Source: an uncultured Thermomonas sp. (GTDB lineage: Bacteria; Pseudomonadota; Gammaproteobacteria; Xanthomonadales; Xanthomonadaceae). Taken from it: a stretch of DNA of 6,145 nt. The position numbers and the translations under genes were made by a program. Every line of letters starts with the position of its first letter. Within the stretch, counting starts at the first letter, position 1. Below the pieces are notes generated by a model. It did not search any database. It saw only the letters and a list, made by a program, of their open reading frames with translations, and was not told the DNA's origin. This document shows positions 1-6,063 of this stretch, piece after piece. Location of the stretch: the NCBI GenBank assembly GCA_946480065.1, contig CAMLJA010000123.1, forward strand, positions 1 through 6,145, in the 5' to 3' direction.

Positions 1-204
1 AACGTGGACTGGCACGTGCGCGACGCGGTGGCCCGCACCCTGGCCGACCTGCGCGAGCAGTTCAACGCCCGCGACCTGCTGGCCGCCTACGTCCACGGGC
101 TGGAATCGGCCGCCGCCGATGCCGGTCCCGGCCGCCGGGCCTACGCCAACCTGCTGAAGACCGCGGCGGCGCTGGCCGCGCGCGAACTCGAGGAGCGCGG
201 CTGA
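1..204 (+). CDS. 3' end of an unrecognised gene (partial)
   Basis: The frame is already open at the first base and ends at a TGA at 202-204, so this is the C-terminal 67 residues of a protein that starts outside the window. A GTG at position 4 could be read as a start, but nothing upstream is available to support it and the frame continues through it. Codon third positions are almost all G or C, like the neighbouring real genes, which argues that the frame is coding. The piece is rich in alanine, arginine and leucine and looks wholly helical, with no cysteine, no membrane segment and no motif I recognise. It lies 80 bases upstream of pyrC in the same direction. Function unknown. Confidence 0.6.
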   Translation, partial: NVDWHVRDAVARTLADLREQFNARDLLAAYVHGLESAAADAGPGRRAYANLLKTAAALAARELEERG

Positions 205-284
205 GCCGCTGCCTCCGGCCTTGCGCGCGGGACGCCGGTCCGGCGCTGCGGTAGGGTAGGCGCCCCCGTCCGTCCCGCGTCCGA

Positions 285-1373
285 GTGCCCGTGACCCCGC
301 TTGCCCACCACGTTCCCGAACCCGCCCAGGCGCCGGCCGGGACCAGCCTGACCATCGCCCGGCCCGACGACTGGCACCTGCACCTGCGCGACGGTGCGCT
401 GCTGGAGGCGGTGCTGCGGCACACGGCGGCGCAGTTCCGCCGCGCCATCGTGATGCCGAACCTGCGGCCGCCGGTGACCACCACCGCGCTGGCGGCGGCG
501 TACCGCGGGCGGATCCTGGCGGCGCGGCCGGCGGGCTCGGACTTCGAGCCGCTGATGACGCTGTACCTCACCGACAACACGCCGGCGGACGAGATCCGCA
601 GCGCCAGGGCCAGCGGCTTCGTGCACGCGGTGAAGCTGTACCCGGCGGGGGCGACCACCAATTCCGATTCCGGCGTCACCGACCTCAGGCACGCCCATGC
701 GGCGCTGGAGGCCATGCAGGAGACCGGCATGGTGCTGGCCATCCACGGCGAGGTGACCGACCGCGACATCGACGTGTTCGACCGCGAGAAGGTGTTCATC
801 GAGGACATCCTCGTCCCGCTGCGCCGCGACTTCCCGGGCCTGCGCGTGGTGCTGGAGCACATCACCACCAAGGACGCGGCGGACTACGTGCGCGACGCCG
901 GGGGCGAGATCGCCGCCACCATCACCGCGCACCACCTGCTGTACAACCGCAACGCGATCTTCGCCGGCGGCCTGCGCCCGCACTACTACTGCCTGCCGGT
1001 GCTGAAGCGCGAGGTCCACCGCCGGGCGCTGCTGGAGGCCGCCACCGGCGGCAACCCGCGCTTCTTCCTGGGCACGGACTCGGCGCCGCACGCGCGCGGC
1101 GACAAGGAAGCCGACTGCGGATGCGCCGGCTGCTACACCGGCCTGCACGCGCTGGAGCTGTACGCCACCGCGTTCGAGGCCGCGGGCCGGCTGGACCGGC
1201 TGGAGGGCTTCGCCAGCCACTTCGGCGCGGACTTCTACCGGCTGCCGCGCAACCAAGGCACGGTGACGCTGCGCAAGCAGGAATGGTTCATCCCGGCCGA
1301 ACTGCCCTACGGCGAGCGCACGCTGGTGCCGCTGGCGCAGGGCGAAACGCTGGGCTGGCGCCTGGTCGGCTGA
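285..1373 (+). CDS. pyrC: Dihydroorotase, class II (PyrC)
   Basis: Catalyses the reversible cyclisation of N-carbamoyl-L-aspartate to L-dihydroorotate, the third step of de novo pyrimidine synthesis, in the cytoplasm. The 362 residues align along their whole length with my recollection of the E. coli enzyme (about 348 residues), with a constant offset of 14 through the metal site. The zinc ligands are all present: H31 and H33 in the [10 protein letters not shown] motif, K117 in [11 protein letters not shown] (the lysine that is carbamylated), H154 in IHGEV, H192 in EHITTKD, and D265 in GTDSAPHA. The substrate-binding R35 and N59 and the flexible-loop threonines T124/T125 are also kept. The conserved CGCAGC stretch after the metal site is present. 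The start is uncertain: GTG at 285 and GTG at 291 are the only starts between the in-frame TAG at 252 and the catalytic domain, and neither has a clear Shine-Dalgarno. The extra 14 residues at the N-terminus are proline/alanine rich and probably non-catalytic. The gene ends 9 bases from the convergent ATPase gene. Confidence 0.97.
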   Translation: MPVTPLAHHVPEPAQAPAGTSLTIARPDDWHLHLRDGALLEAVLRHTAAQFRRAIVMPNLRPPVTTTALAAAYRGRILAARPAGSDFEPLMTLYLTDNTPADEIRSARASGFVHAVKLYPAGATTNSDSGVTDLRHAHAALEAMQETGMVLAIHGEVTDRDIDVFDREKVFIEDILVPLRRDFPGLRVVLEHITTKDAADYVRDAGGEIAATITAHHLLYNRNAIFAGGLRPHYYCLPVLKREVHRRALLEAATGGNPRFFLGTDSAPHARGDKEADCGCAGCYTGLHALELYATAFEAAGRLDRLEGFASHFGADFYRLPRNQGTVTLRKQEWFIPAELPYGERTLVPLAQGETLGWRLVG

Positions 1374-1375
1374 GC

Positions 1376-1391
1376 CGGGCGCTCACGCCCG
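1376..1391. terminator. Possible GC hairpin between convergent genes
   Basis: Six perfect G/C pairs (CGGGCG at 1376-1381 with CGCCCG at 1386-1391) close a four-base loop, CTCA, whose last three bases are the ATPase stop codon. It sits just after the pyrC stop and could slow transcription arriving from either side. There is no T-run on either strand, so it is not a standard intrinsic terminator. A hairpin this short can arise by chance in such GC-rich DNA. Confidence 0.25.
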
Positions 1392-2087
1392 CGCGGTGTC
1401 GCCCTCGATCCGCCCGTCCACCAGGCTGATGGTGCGGTCGCAGGTCTCGGCCAGGCGCGGGTCGTGGGTGACCACCAGCACCGCACAGCCGAACTGTTCG
1501 TTGAAGCGGCGCAGCAGGGCGAACACGTCGGCGGCGGTTTTCGTGTCGAGGTTGCCGGTGGGCTCGTCCGCCAGCAGCAGGGCCGGGCGCGTGACCAGCG
1601 CGCGGGCGATGGCCACCCGCTGCTGCTGGCCGCCGGAAAGCTGGTCGGGCTTGCGGTCGGCGAACTGCTCCAGCCCGACGTCGGCCAGCAGCCCGCGGGC
1701 GCGGTCCAGGGAATCGCGGTCGGGCTTGCCGCGGGCCACCATCAGCGGCATCAGCACGTTTTCCAGCGCGGTGAACGCGCCGATCAGGTGGTGGAACTGG
1801 AACACGAAGCCGATGTGCTGGCCGCGCGCGGCGGTGCGCGCCTCGTCGTCCATGCTGCGGGTGGGCTGGCCCAGCAGGTAGAGCTCCCCCGCGGTGGGGG
1901 AATCCAGCAGGCCGATCTGGTTGAGCAGGGTGCTCTTGCCGGAGCCCGAGGGGCCCACCAGCGCGGCGAAGTCGGCGCTGTCCACGCGCAGGTCGAGGCC
2001 GTGCAGCACCTCCACCTCGTTCGGTTGGCCGATGTTGTAGGACTTGCGCAGGCCTTCCAGCCGCAGCACCTCGCGCCGCTCAGGCAT
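1383..2087 (-). CDS. ABC transporter ATP-binding protein, LolD-like
   Basis: A 234-residue cytoplasmic ATPase that powers the membrane permease encoded just upstream of it. All nucleotide-binding motifs are intact: Walker [10 protein letters not shown] (45-53), Q-loop Q97, signature LSGGQQQR (150-157), Walker B LLLADE (170-175) with catalytic E175, D-loop NLD (179-181) and switch histidine H208. The length is right for a stand-alone half of the LolD/MacB/FtsE group. The stretch after the Q-loop, [15 protein letters not shown] (97-111), closely resembles the QFHHLLPDFTALENV I recall for LolD, so LolD is the closest named relative. The true lolD, however, sits beside lolC and lolE, whereas here the partners are a single permease and an adaptor. 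The ATG at 2087 lies inside the permease 3' end (8-base overlap) with a TGGAGG nine bases before it, which favours coupled translation. Family certain; substrate unknown. Confidence 0.95.
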   Translation of the reverse strand: MPERREVLRLEGLRKSYNIGQPNEVEVLHGLDLRVDSADFAALVGPSGSGKSTLLNQIGLLDSPTAGELYLLGQPTRSMDDEARTAARGQHIGFVFQFHHLIGAFTALENVLMPLMVARGKPDRDSLDRARGLLADVGLEQFADRKPDQLSGGQQQRVAIARALVTRPALLLADEPTGNLDTKTAADVFALLRRFNEQFGCAVLVVTHDPRLAETCDRTISLVDGRIEGDTARA

Positions 2088-3282
2088 GGCGGATGGCCTC
2101 CACCGGATCCAGCCTGGCCGCGCGCGAGGCGGGCACGGCCGCGGCCACCACGCCGGCCACCGTGGCCAGCGCCATCGCCGCCGGGATCAGCGCCGGCGGC
2201 AGCGGGATGTAGAACAGCTTCGGGCCGAACGTGTTGAACGCGCCCACCAGGCCCAGGCCCGCCAGCGCGCCGATCAGCGAGCCCACCAGCCCCAGCACCG
2301 CGCCCTGCACCAGGAACACCCGCAGCATCTGGCCGCGGCGCGTGCCCATCGCGCGCAGGATGCCGATCTCGCGGGTGCGCTGGGTCACGCTGACCGCCAG
2401 CACGCTGGCGATGCCCAGCGCCACCGACATCGCCACGAACACGCTGATCATCCGGGTGGACATGCTCTGCGAGCGCAGCGCGTTCAGCAACTGGGCGTTG
2501 GTCTCCATCCAGCTCTCCGCCTTCAGCCCGGTCAGCCCATGGATGCGCGCGGCGCTGCGGTCGGCGGCGAACAGGTCGGCCACGGTCACGTCGATGACGG
2601 TCACGCCGCCGGGCAGGCCCAGCAGCGACTGCGCCTGCTTGAGGTCGAGGTAGACGTAGCGCGCGTCCAGTTCGCGCACCCCCAGTTCGAAGATGCCGGC
2701 GACGTTGACGATCGCCTCGCGGCCCTTGCCGGCGTCGATGCGCAGCTTGCCGCCGGTGCGCAGGCCAAGGTCCTTCGCCAGCTGGCGGCCGATCACCGCG
2801 TTGCCGGAAGCGAGGTCCAGCCGGCCGTCCACCATGTTGCGGTCCAGCGGGATCACCCGCAGGTAGCGCGGCAGGTCCACCCCCACCAGCGCGATGGACT
2901 GCACCGCCTCGCCGCGGCGGCCGAACGCCGGGCCGGACGCCACCGGCGACACCGCGGTGATGCCGGGCAGGCGGTCCAGTACGTCGCGCACCTGCGGCCA
3001 GTTGACGATGGTGCGCAGCGCCTGCGCGCGGCGGTCCTCCAGCACCAGCTGCAGGGTGCCGGGTGGGGCGGGCGCGATGCGGTTGACCTGGTCCGGCGCC
3101 TGCACCCGGATGTGCGCCTGCGTGCCCAGCGTGCGCTCGATGATGTTGGCCTGCAGGCCGGAGATCAGCGCGGTGACGAACACGATCACCGACACCCCCA
3201 CGGCGATGCCGAACAGGATCAGCAGCGACTGCCCGCGCCCCTGGCGCAGGAACCGCATGGCGATGGTGGTCTCGATCCACAT
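2080..3282 (-). CDS. ABC transporter permease, FtsX/LolC-E/MacB type
   Basis: A 400-residue inner-membrane protein with the four-helix plan of the FtsX/MacB/LolC-E family. Helix 1 is at about 18-40, a large periplasmic domain at about 45-275 (MacB-PCD type), then helices at about 277-299, 323-350 and 362-385. The loop after helix 2, [11 protein letters not shown] (303-313), is the family's coupling motif that contacts the ATPase. The C-terminus [11 protein letters not shown] is the usual ending of these permeases. The N-terminal segment (short basic region, [12 protein letters not shown], then [20 protein letters not shown]) resembles LolC/LolE more than MacB. No ATPase domain is fused, unlike MacB. 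One permease gene only suggests a homodimer. The ATG at 3282 is three bases after the adaptor stop; no strong ribosome site is visible, so translation is probably coupled. M9 is a possible later start. Substrate unknown. Confidence 0.93.
   Translation of the reverse strand: MWIETTIAMRFLRQGRGQSLLILFGIAVGVSVIVFVTALISGLQANIIERTLGTQAHIRVQAPDQVNRIAPAPPGTLQLVLEDRRAQALRTIVNWPQVRDVLDRLPGITAVSPVASGPAFGRRGEAVQSIALVGVDLPRYLRVIPLDRNMVDGRLDLASGNAVIGRQLAKDLGLRTGGKLRIDAGKGREAIVNVAGIFELGVRELDARYVYLDLKQAQSLLGLPGGVTVIDVTVADLFAADRSAARIHGLTGLKAESWMETNAQLLNALRSQSMSTRMISVFVAMSVALGIASVLAVSVTQRTREIGILRAMGTRRGQMLRVFLVQGAVLGLVGSLIGALAGLGLVGAFNTFGPKLFYIPLPPALIPAAMALATVAGVVAAAVPASRAARLDPVEAIRHA
2097..2102 (-). promoter_or_regulatory. 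Ribosome binding site of the ATPase gene
   Basis: TGGAGG on the - strand, nine bases before the ATG at 2087. It lies inside the last codons of the permease gene and fixes the ATPase start despite the overlap. Confidence 0.7.
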
Positions 3283-3285
3283 CGC

Positions 3286-4560
3286 TCAGTCGAACTTCAC
3301 CGGCAGCTCGCGGCGGGTGGCGGAGTCCCCGGACGGCGGCGGCTGCGCCTCGATGCGCACGCGGTCGCCGTCGGCCGGCAGCGCGTCGGCGGCCAGGCCG
3401 CTGGCGGCCAGCACGTGGTCGCCGGCCCGCACGCCCGCGGTGACTTCGCTCATCGCCAGCCCGCGCAGGCCCAGCGTCACTGCCGTGCGGCGCACGCGGC
3501 CGTCGCGCACGACGAGGACGGTGGCGCGGTCGCTGCCGTCGCGGGCCTCGAGCAGGGCATCGTTCGGCACCGCCAGCGCGCGCTCGCGCTGGCCGGTCAG
3601 CACGGTGGCGGTGACGGTCATGTCCTGGCGGACGAAATCCGCCTTGGGGTCGATGCGCAGGCGCACGTCCACGGTGCCGCGCGCGGGGTCCACGCCCGGC
3701 GCGATGTGGTGCACGGTGGCGGCGAACGGCCGGCCGGGGAAGGCGTCGGCGATGCAGGTGGCGGACTGGCCCACGCGCAGGCGGGCGATGTTCTTCTCGT
3801 CCACCGGCAGCAGGATCTCGCCCGGCGCGTCTGCGGCGATTTCCAGCAGCACGTCGCCGGGGCGCACGATGTCGCCGGGCTCCACGCCGCGGGTCAGCAC
3901 GGTGCCGGCCACGGTGGCGCGGATCACCGCGCGCGCCAGCGCGGCGTCGGCGGCAGCCAGCTCCTCGCGCGCCTGCGCCTCGCGGGCACCGCCGCCGGCC
4001 AGCGCGTCCACCGCCAGCCGCGCCTGTTCGGCCGCGGCGCGCGCGGCCACCACGGCCTGCGCCGCCTGCTCCACGCTTTCGCGCGCCACCAGCTGGCGCT
4101 CGCCCAGGTCGCGCCGGCGCGCGTAATCGCGTTCGGCCTGGGCCAGCTGCGCCCGCGCCTGGCGCAGGCGGGCTTCGGCGTCGGGGCGTTCGGCCTGGCG
4201 CAGCGCGGCCAGCGCGGCGCGGGCCTGGTCGCGGCGAGCCTCCAGGTCGCGCGCGCGCAGCACCACCAGCACGTCGCCCGGCGCCACCCGGTCGCCGTCC
4301 ATCACCCGGCGCTCCAGCACCAGCCCGGTGATTTCGGCGCCGACCTGCACCCGCGACGGCGCGGCCACGCGGCCGGTGGCCACCACGTTCTGCACCAGCG
4401 GGCCGGAGGACACCTCGTATCCGGGCAGGACCGGGCCGCGCAGCGCCGACATTCCCCAGGCCGCCAGCAGCAGGGCCGCCACCACCGCGGCGGCGAGCCA
4501 GGCTGTGCGGCGCGAGAGGGCGAAGGGCATGGCGGTTGGTCCGGCGGCGCGATCCCGCAT
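3286..4560 (-). CDS. Periplasmic adaptor (HlyD/MacA-type membrane fusion protein)
   Basis: A 424-residue adaptor that should be anchored in the inner membrane and bridge the permease to the periplasm or an outer-membrane channel. Order of parts: short N-terminus, membrane anchor at about 19-40, first lipoyl half (about 66-103), a long alpha-helical hairpin rich in A, R, E and Q (about 104-209), second lipoyl half (about 211-242, containing ATVAGTVLTRGVEPGDIV), beta-barrel (about 245-322), and membrane-proximal domain (about 325-405). This is the MacA/AcrA/DevB layout at normal length. At the hairpin tip the family's R-x3-L-x6-S channel-docking pattern reads R148, L152, A159, so the serine is replaced by alanine. 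ATG at 4560 is given as the start; ATG at 4530 (M11) is equally plausible, because it leaves MPFALSRR directly before the anchor and neither start has a good ribosome site. First gene of the three-gene operon. Confidence 0.93.
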   Translation of the reverse strand: MRDRAAGPTAMPFALSRRTAWLAAAVVAALLLAAWGMSALRGPVLPGYEVSSGPLVQNVVATGRVAAPSRVQVGAEITGLVLERRVMDGDRVAPGDVLVVLRARDLEARRDQARAALAALRQAERPDAEARLRQARAQLAQAERDYARRRDLGERQLVARESVEQAAQAVVAARAAAEQARLAVDALAGGGAREAQAREELAAADAALARAVIRATVAGTVLTRGVEPGDIVRPGDVLLEIAADAPGEILLPVDEKNIARLRVGQSATCIADAFPGRPFAATVHHIAPGVDPARGTVDVRLRIDPKADFVRQDMTVTATVLTGQRERALAVPNDALLEARDGSDRATVLVVRDGRVRRTAVTLGLRGLAMSEVTAGVRAGDHVLAASGLAADALPADGDRVRIEAQPPPSGDSATRRELPVKFD

Positions 4561-4621
4561 TCTTGCCCAAAAAGGCGAGCGGGTTCAGCGCGGCGTCGGC
4601 CGGCGCGCCATCCCCCGCGCG

Positions 4622-5260
4622 CTAGCGGAAGTTGCAGCTGGTGCCCGCCCACATCGCGTCGATGCGGGCATCGGGTCCTGCGCCGTCCAGCAGGCCGAAC
4701 AGGTCGCCGGCGGCGAACTCCTGGCCGAGCGTGCTCGCGCGGACCTCGGCCGCGTAGGCGGCTTCGAGTTCGCGGCGGGTGCTGCCCACGCCGATGCCGG
4801 CCATCGTCGCCGGGCCGGCACTGGCGCCGGCCGCCGCGCCGCGCGCGAGGCTCCAGCCCACGAAGCGGCCGTCCTGGCCCATCACCGTGAGGCCGTCCGG
4901 CCAGGTGGCCATGTCGATCTGGCCGGCGCCGCATTCGCCGTTGCGCCCGCGCTGCGGCGCGGCGCCGCCGCGGGTCCGGGACACCGCCTTGATCGCCTGC
5001 GCGGCCGGTGCGCCGAACAGCAGGTGGCGCACGCTGCCGCGTTCGCTGACGAAATCCAGCCCTTCGCCCGACAGCGCCAGCGACACCTGGGCGACCGGCG
5101 CGCCCGGCGCGGCAGGCGGCGCGGGTGCTGCCTCCGGCAGCGGCGCGCCCGGCGCCGGCGCCGGAGGCTGGACGGGGGCCGGATCGGCCGGGGCGGGCGT
5201 GCGCGTGCAGGCGGCGAGGGCGGCGGCCAGGGCGCAGGCCAGGAGCGGGGTGGGGCGCAT
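4622..5260 (-). CDS. Putative lipoprotein of unknown function
   Basis: Encodes 212 residues. The N-terminus is a lipoprotein signal peptide: a single basic residue (R2), a hydrophobic run, and the lipobox L15-A16-A17-C18, so C18 should be lipidated and the protein membrane-anchored. T19, not aspartate, follows the cysteine, which by the E. coli rule predicts the outer membrane; the rule may not hold in this lineage. Residues 20-56 are a flexible proline/alanine linker. The folded part (about 57-212) has mixed strand/helix character, contains GIGVGSTRRELEAAY (155-169), and ends in WAGTSCNFR. Cysteines C110 and C209 could form a disulfide in the periplasm. I do not recognise the family. The ATG at 5260 is chosen because TGGAGG lies seven bases upstream and the signal peptide begins there; the same frame stays open upstream to about 5863, but that part overlaps the GST gene. 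It lies 61 bases before the transporter operon, same direction. Confidence 0.85.
   Translation of the reverse strand: MRPTPLLACALAAALAACTRTPAPADPAPVQPPAPAPGAPLPEAAPAPPAAPGAPVAQVSLALSGEGLDFVSERGSVRHLLFGAPAAQAIKAVSRTRGGAAPQRGRNGECGAGQIDMATWPDGLTVMGQDGRFVGWSLARGAAAGASAGPATMAGIGVGSTRRELEAAYAAEVRASTLGQEFAAGDLFGLLDGAGPDARIDAMWAGTSCNFR
5096..5155 (-). repeat. In-frame 15-base direct repeat in the lipoprotein linker
   Basis: The 15 bases cggcgcgcccggcgc occur at 5096-5110 and again at 5141-5155, exactly 45 bases apart. Both copies are read in the same codon phase and encode an APGAP-type block in the proline/alanine linker. This looks like low-complexity linker growth by slippage or duplication, not a mobile repeat. 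Confidence 0.5.
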
Positions 5261-5267
5261 CGGCAGG

Positions 5268-5273
5268 CCTCCA
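5268..5273 (-). promoter_or_regulatory. Ribosome binding site of the lipoprotein gene
   Basis: TGGAGG on the - strand with a seven-base spacer to the ATG at 5260. It decides the start in favour of the form with the lipoprotein signal peptide. Confidence 0.75.
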
Positions 5274-5343
5274 TCGGGCGGTCGGGGGATGCGGCGCCGG
5301 GTGGGCCGCGCCCCATGGTCGCAGGACCGGGTCGCGCGTGCGC

Positions 5344-6006
5344 TCAGTCCCGGTCCGGCGCGCCCAGCGGGAAGTAGTGGCGGTAAGGCCGTGCTTCGTC
5401 CACCGCGCGACTGAACGAGGGGCGCGCCAGCAGCCGTTCGCGGTAGGCGCGGACGTGGGCGAAGCGCGGGCCGATGGGGTGGGTCCAGTCGGCGTAGAAC
5501 AGGAACGGCGCGGCGCCGCAGTCGGCCAGGCTGAAGGCCTCGCCGGCGGCCCAGGTGCGGCCGGCCATGCGCCGGTCCAGCCAGGCGTAGGCCTTGTCCA
5601 GCAGTTCGCCGGCCTCGCGCACGCCGTGCGGGTCGCGGCTGCCTTCCGGGCGCAGGGCGTCGTAGACGAATTTCTGCTGTGGCGTGGCGATGTAGTTGTC
5701 GAAGAAGCGGTCCAGCATCCGCACCTCGACCGCGGCGTCGCCGTCGGCCGGCAGCAGCCGCACCGGCCCCCGGTGGTGCAGCTGCAGGTGTTCGATGATG
5801 CAGCTGGCTTCCAGCACGGTGCGGCCGCCGTCCACCAGCACCGGGAAGCGCCGGATCGGCCACAGCGCGGCCAGTTCGGCGCCGTTGCCGCCTTCCTCCA
5901 GGTGGCGGTACTCGAACGGCGTGTCGTTTTCGTACAGGGCCACCAGCACCTTCTGGCAGTAGGAAGAGAACGGGTGGGCATACAGGCGCGGCGGGGCGGC
6001 GGTCAT
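5344..6006 (-). CDS. Glutathione S-transferase family protein
   Basis: A 220-residue cytosolic-type GST, normal length for the superfamily, expected to bind glutathione and act on an unidentified electrophile or serve as a thiol-linked reductase. The N-terminal thioredoxin-like domain (about 6-80) has the first strand RLYAHPFSSYCQK with S14, S15 and C17 near the usual catalytic position, the cis-proline P55 in RFPVL, and E66-A67 where most GSTs have Glu-Ser for gripping the glutathione gamma-glutamyl group. The all-helical C-terminal domain (about 90-210) contains the folding N-capping box F158-S-L-A-D162, followed by CGAAPFLFYADW. The ATG at 6006 is preferred over the in-frame ATG at 6063 because AGGAGA lies five bases before it and the protein then begins just ahead of the first strand; the 19 extra residues of the longer form look non-conserved. 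The GST class and substrate cannot be assigned. It is followed after 83 bases by the lipoprotein gene. Confidence 0.92.
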   Translation of the reverse strand: MTAAPPRLYAHPFSSYCQKVLVALYENDTPFEYRHLEEGGNGAELAALWPIRRFPVLVDGGRTVLEASCIIEHLQLHHRGPVRLLPADGDAAVEVRMLDRFFDNYIATPQQKFVYDALRPEGSRDPHGVREAGELLDKAYAWLDRRMAGRTWAAGEAFSLADCGAAPFLFYADWTHPIGPRFAHVRAYRERLLARPSFSRAVDEARPYRHYFPLGAPDRD

Positions 6007-6011
6007 GCGGG

Positions 6012-6017
6012 TCTCCT
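6012..6017 (-). promoter_or_regulatory. Ribosome binding site of the GST gene
   Basis: AGGAGA on the - strand with a five-base spacer to the ATG at 6006. It supports this start over the upstream ATG at 6063. Confidence 0.75.
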
Positions 6018-6030
6018 GCGGGGGTGTCCA

Positions 6031-6063
6031 GTGTCGACGAACGGGCGGGGCCGGGATCGACAC
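6031..6063. promoter_or_regulatory. Inverted repeat upstream of the GST gene (possible operator)
   Basis: A perfect 7-base inverted repeat, GTGTCGA at 6031-6037 and TCGACAC at 6057-6063, separated by 19 bases, centred about 40 bases before the GST start. A further GTGTC at 6024-6028 repeats part of the first arm. The position suits a repressor or activator site or a 5' leader stem, but arms of this length can occur by chance, and no promoter hexamers can be placed around it with confidence. Confidence 0.25.

Larger units (their letters stand above)
1383..4560 (-). other. Adaptor-permease-ATPase operon
   Basis: The three genes read in one direction with a 3-base gap and then an 8-base overlap, so they are almost certainly one transcript. 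The gene order adaptor, permease, ATPase is that of the cyanobacterial devBCA exporters. The pieces correspond functionally to MacA plus a MacB split into two proteins. Where transcription starts is not clear: the 61 bases before the adaptor contain no convincing -10/-35 pair, so the promoter may lie within or before the lipoprotein gene. Confidence 0.85.

Noticed and set aside
232..246. Small palindrome CGCCGGTCCGGCG before pyrC as a terminator
   Set aside because: Only five base pairs once a loop is allowed, with no T-run; not distinguishable from GC background.
141..1256. Long - strand open frames opposite pyrC
   Set aside because: PyrC on the + strand is complete with every catalytic residue; the antisense frames have no recognisable content.
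1784..4570. A 928-codon open frame on the - strand in a different phase across the adaptor, permease and ATPase
   Set aside because: Its translation is Arg/Gly/Ala/Pro low complexity with no motifs. It persists because stop codons are rare at this GC content.
4561..4621. TTTTT run on the - strand after the lipoprotein gene as an intrinsic terminator
   Set aside because: The T-run is not directly preceded by a stable hairpin; the nearest GC stem ends more than ten bases earlier and the immediate GCC/GGC pairing is only three bases with the T-run in its loop.
2044..4890. A 948-codon open frame on the + strand opposite the ABC operon
   Set aside because: The opposite strand carries three genes with complete, recognisable domain sets. 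The + frame is rich in His, Gln, Arg, Ala and Gly, as expected for antisense reading of GC-rich coding DNA, and shows no domain.
5261..5863. N-terminal extension of the lipoprotein frame up to 5863
   Set aside because: It overlaps the GST gene out of phase, and the signal peptide with its own ribosome site marks the true start at 5260.
4302..5981. A 559-codon - strand frame crossing the GST, lipoprotein and adaptor genes
   Set aside because: It is in a shifted phase relative to all three real genes, whose signal peptide, motifs and ribosome sites are in other frames.
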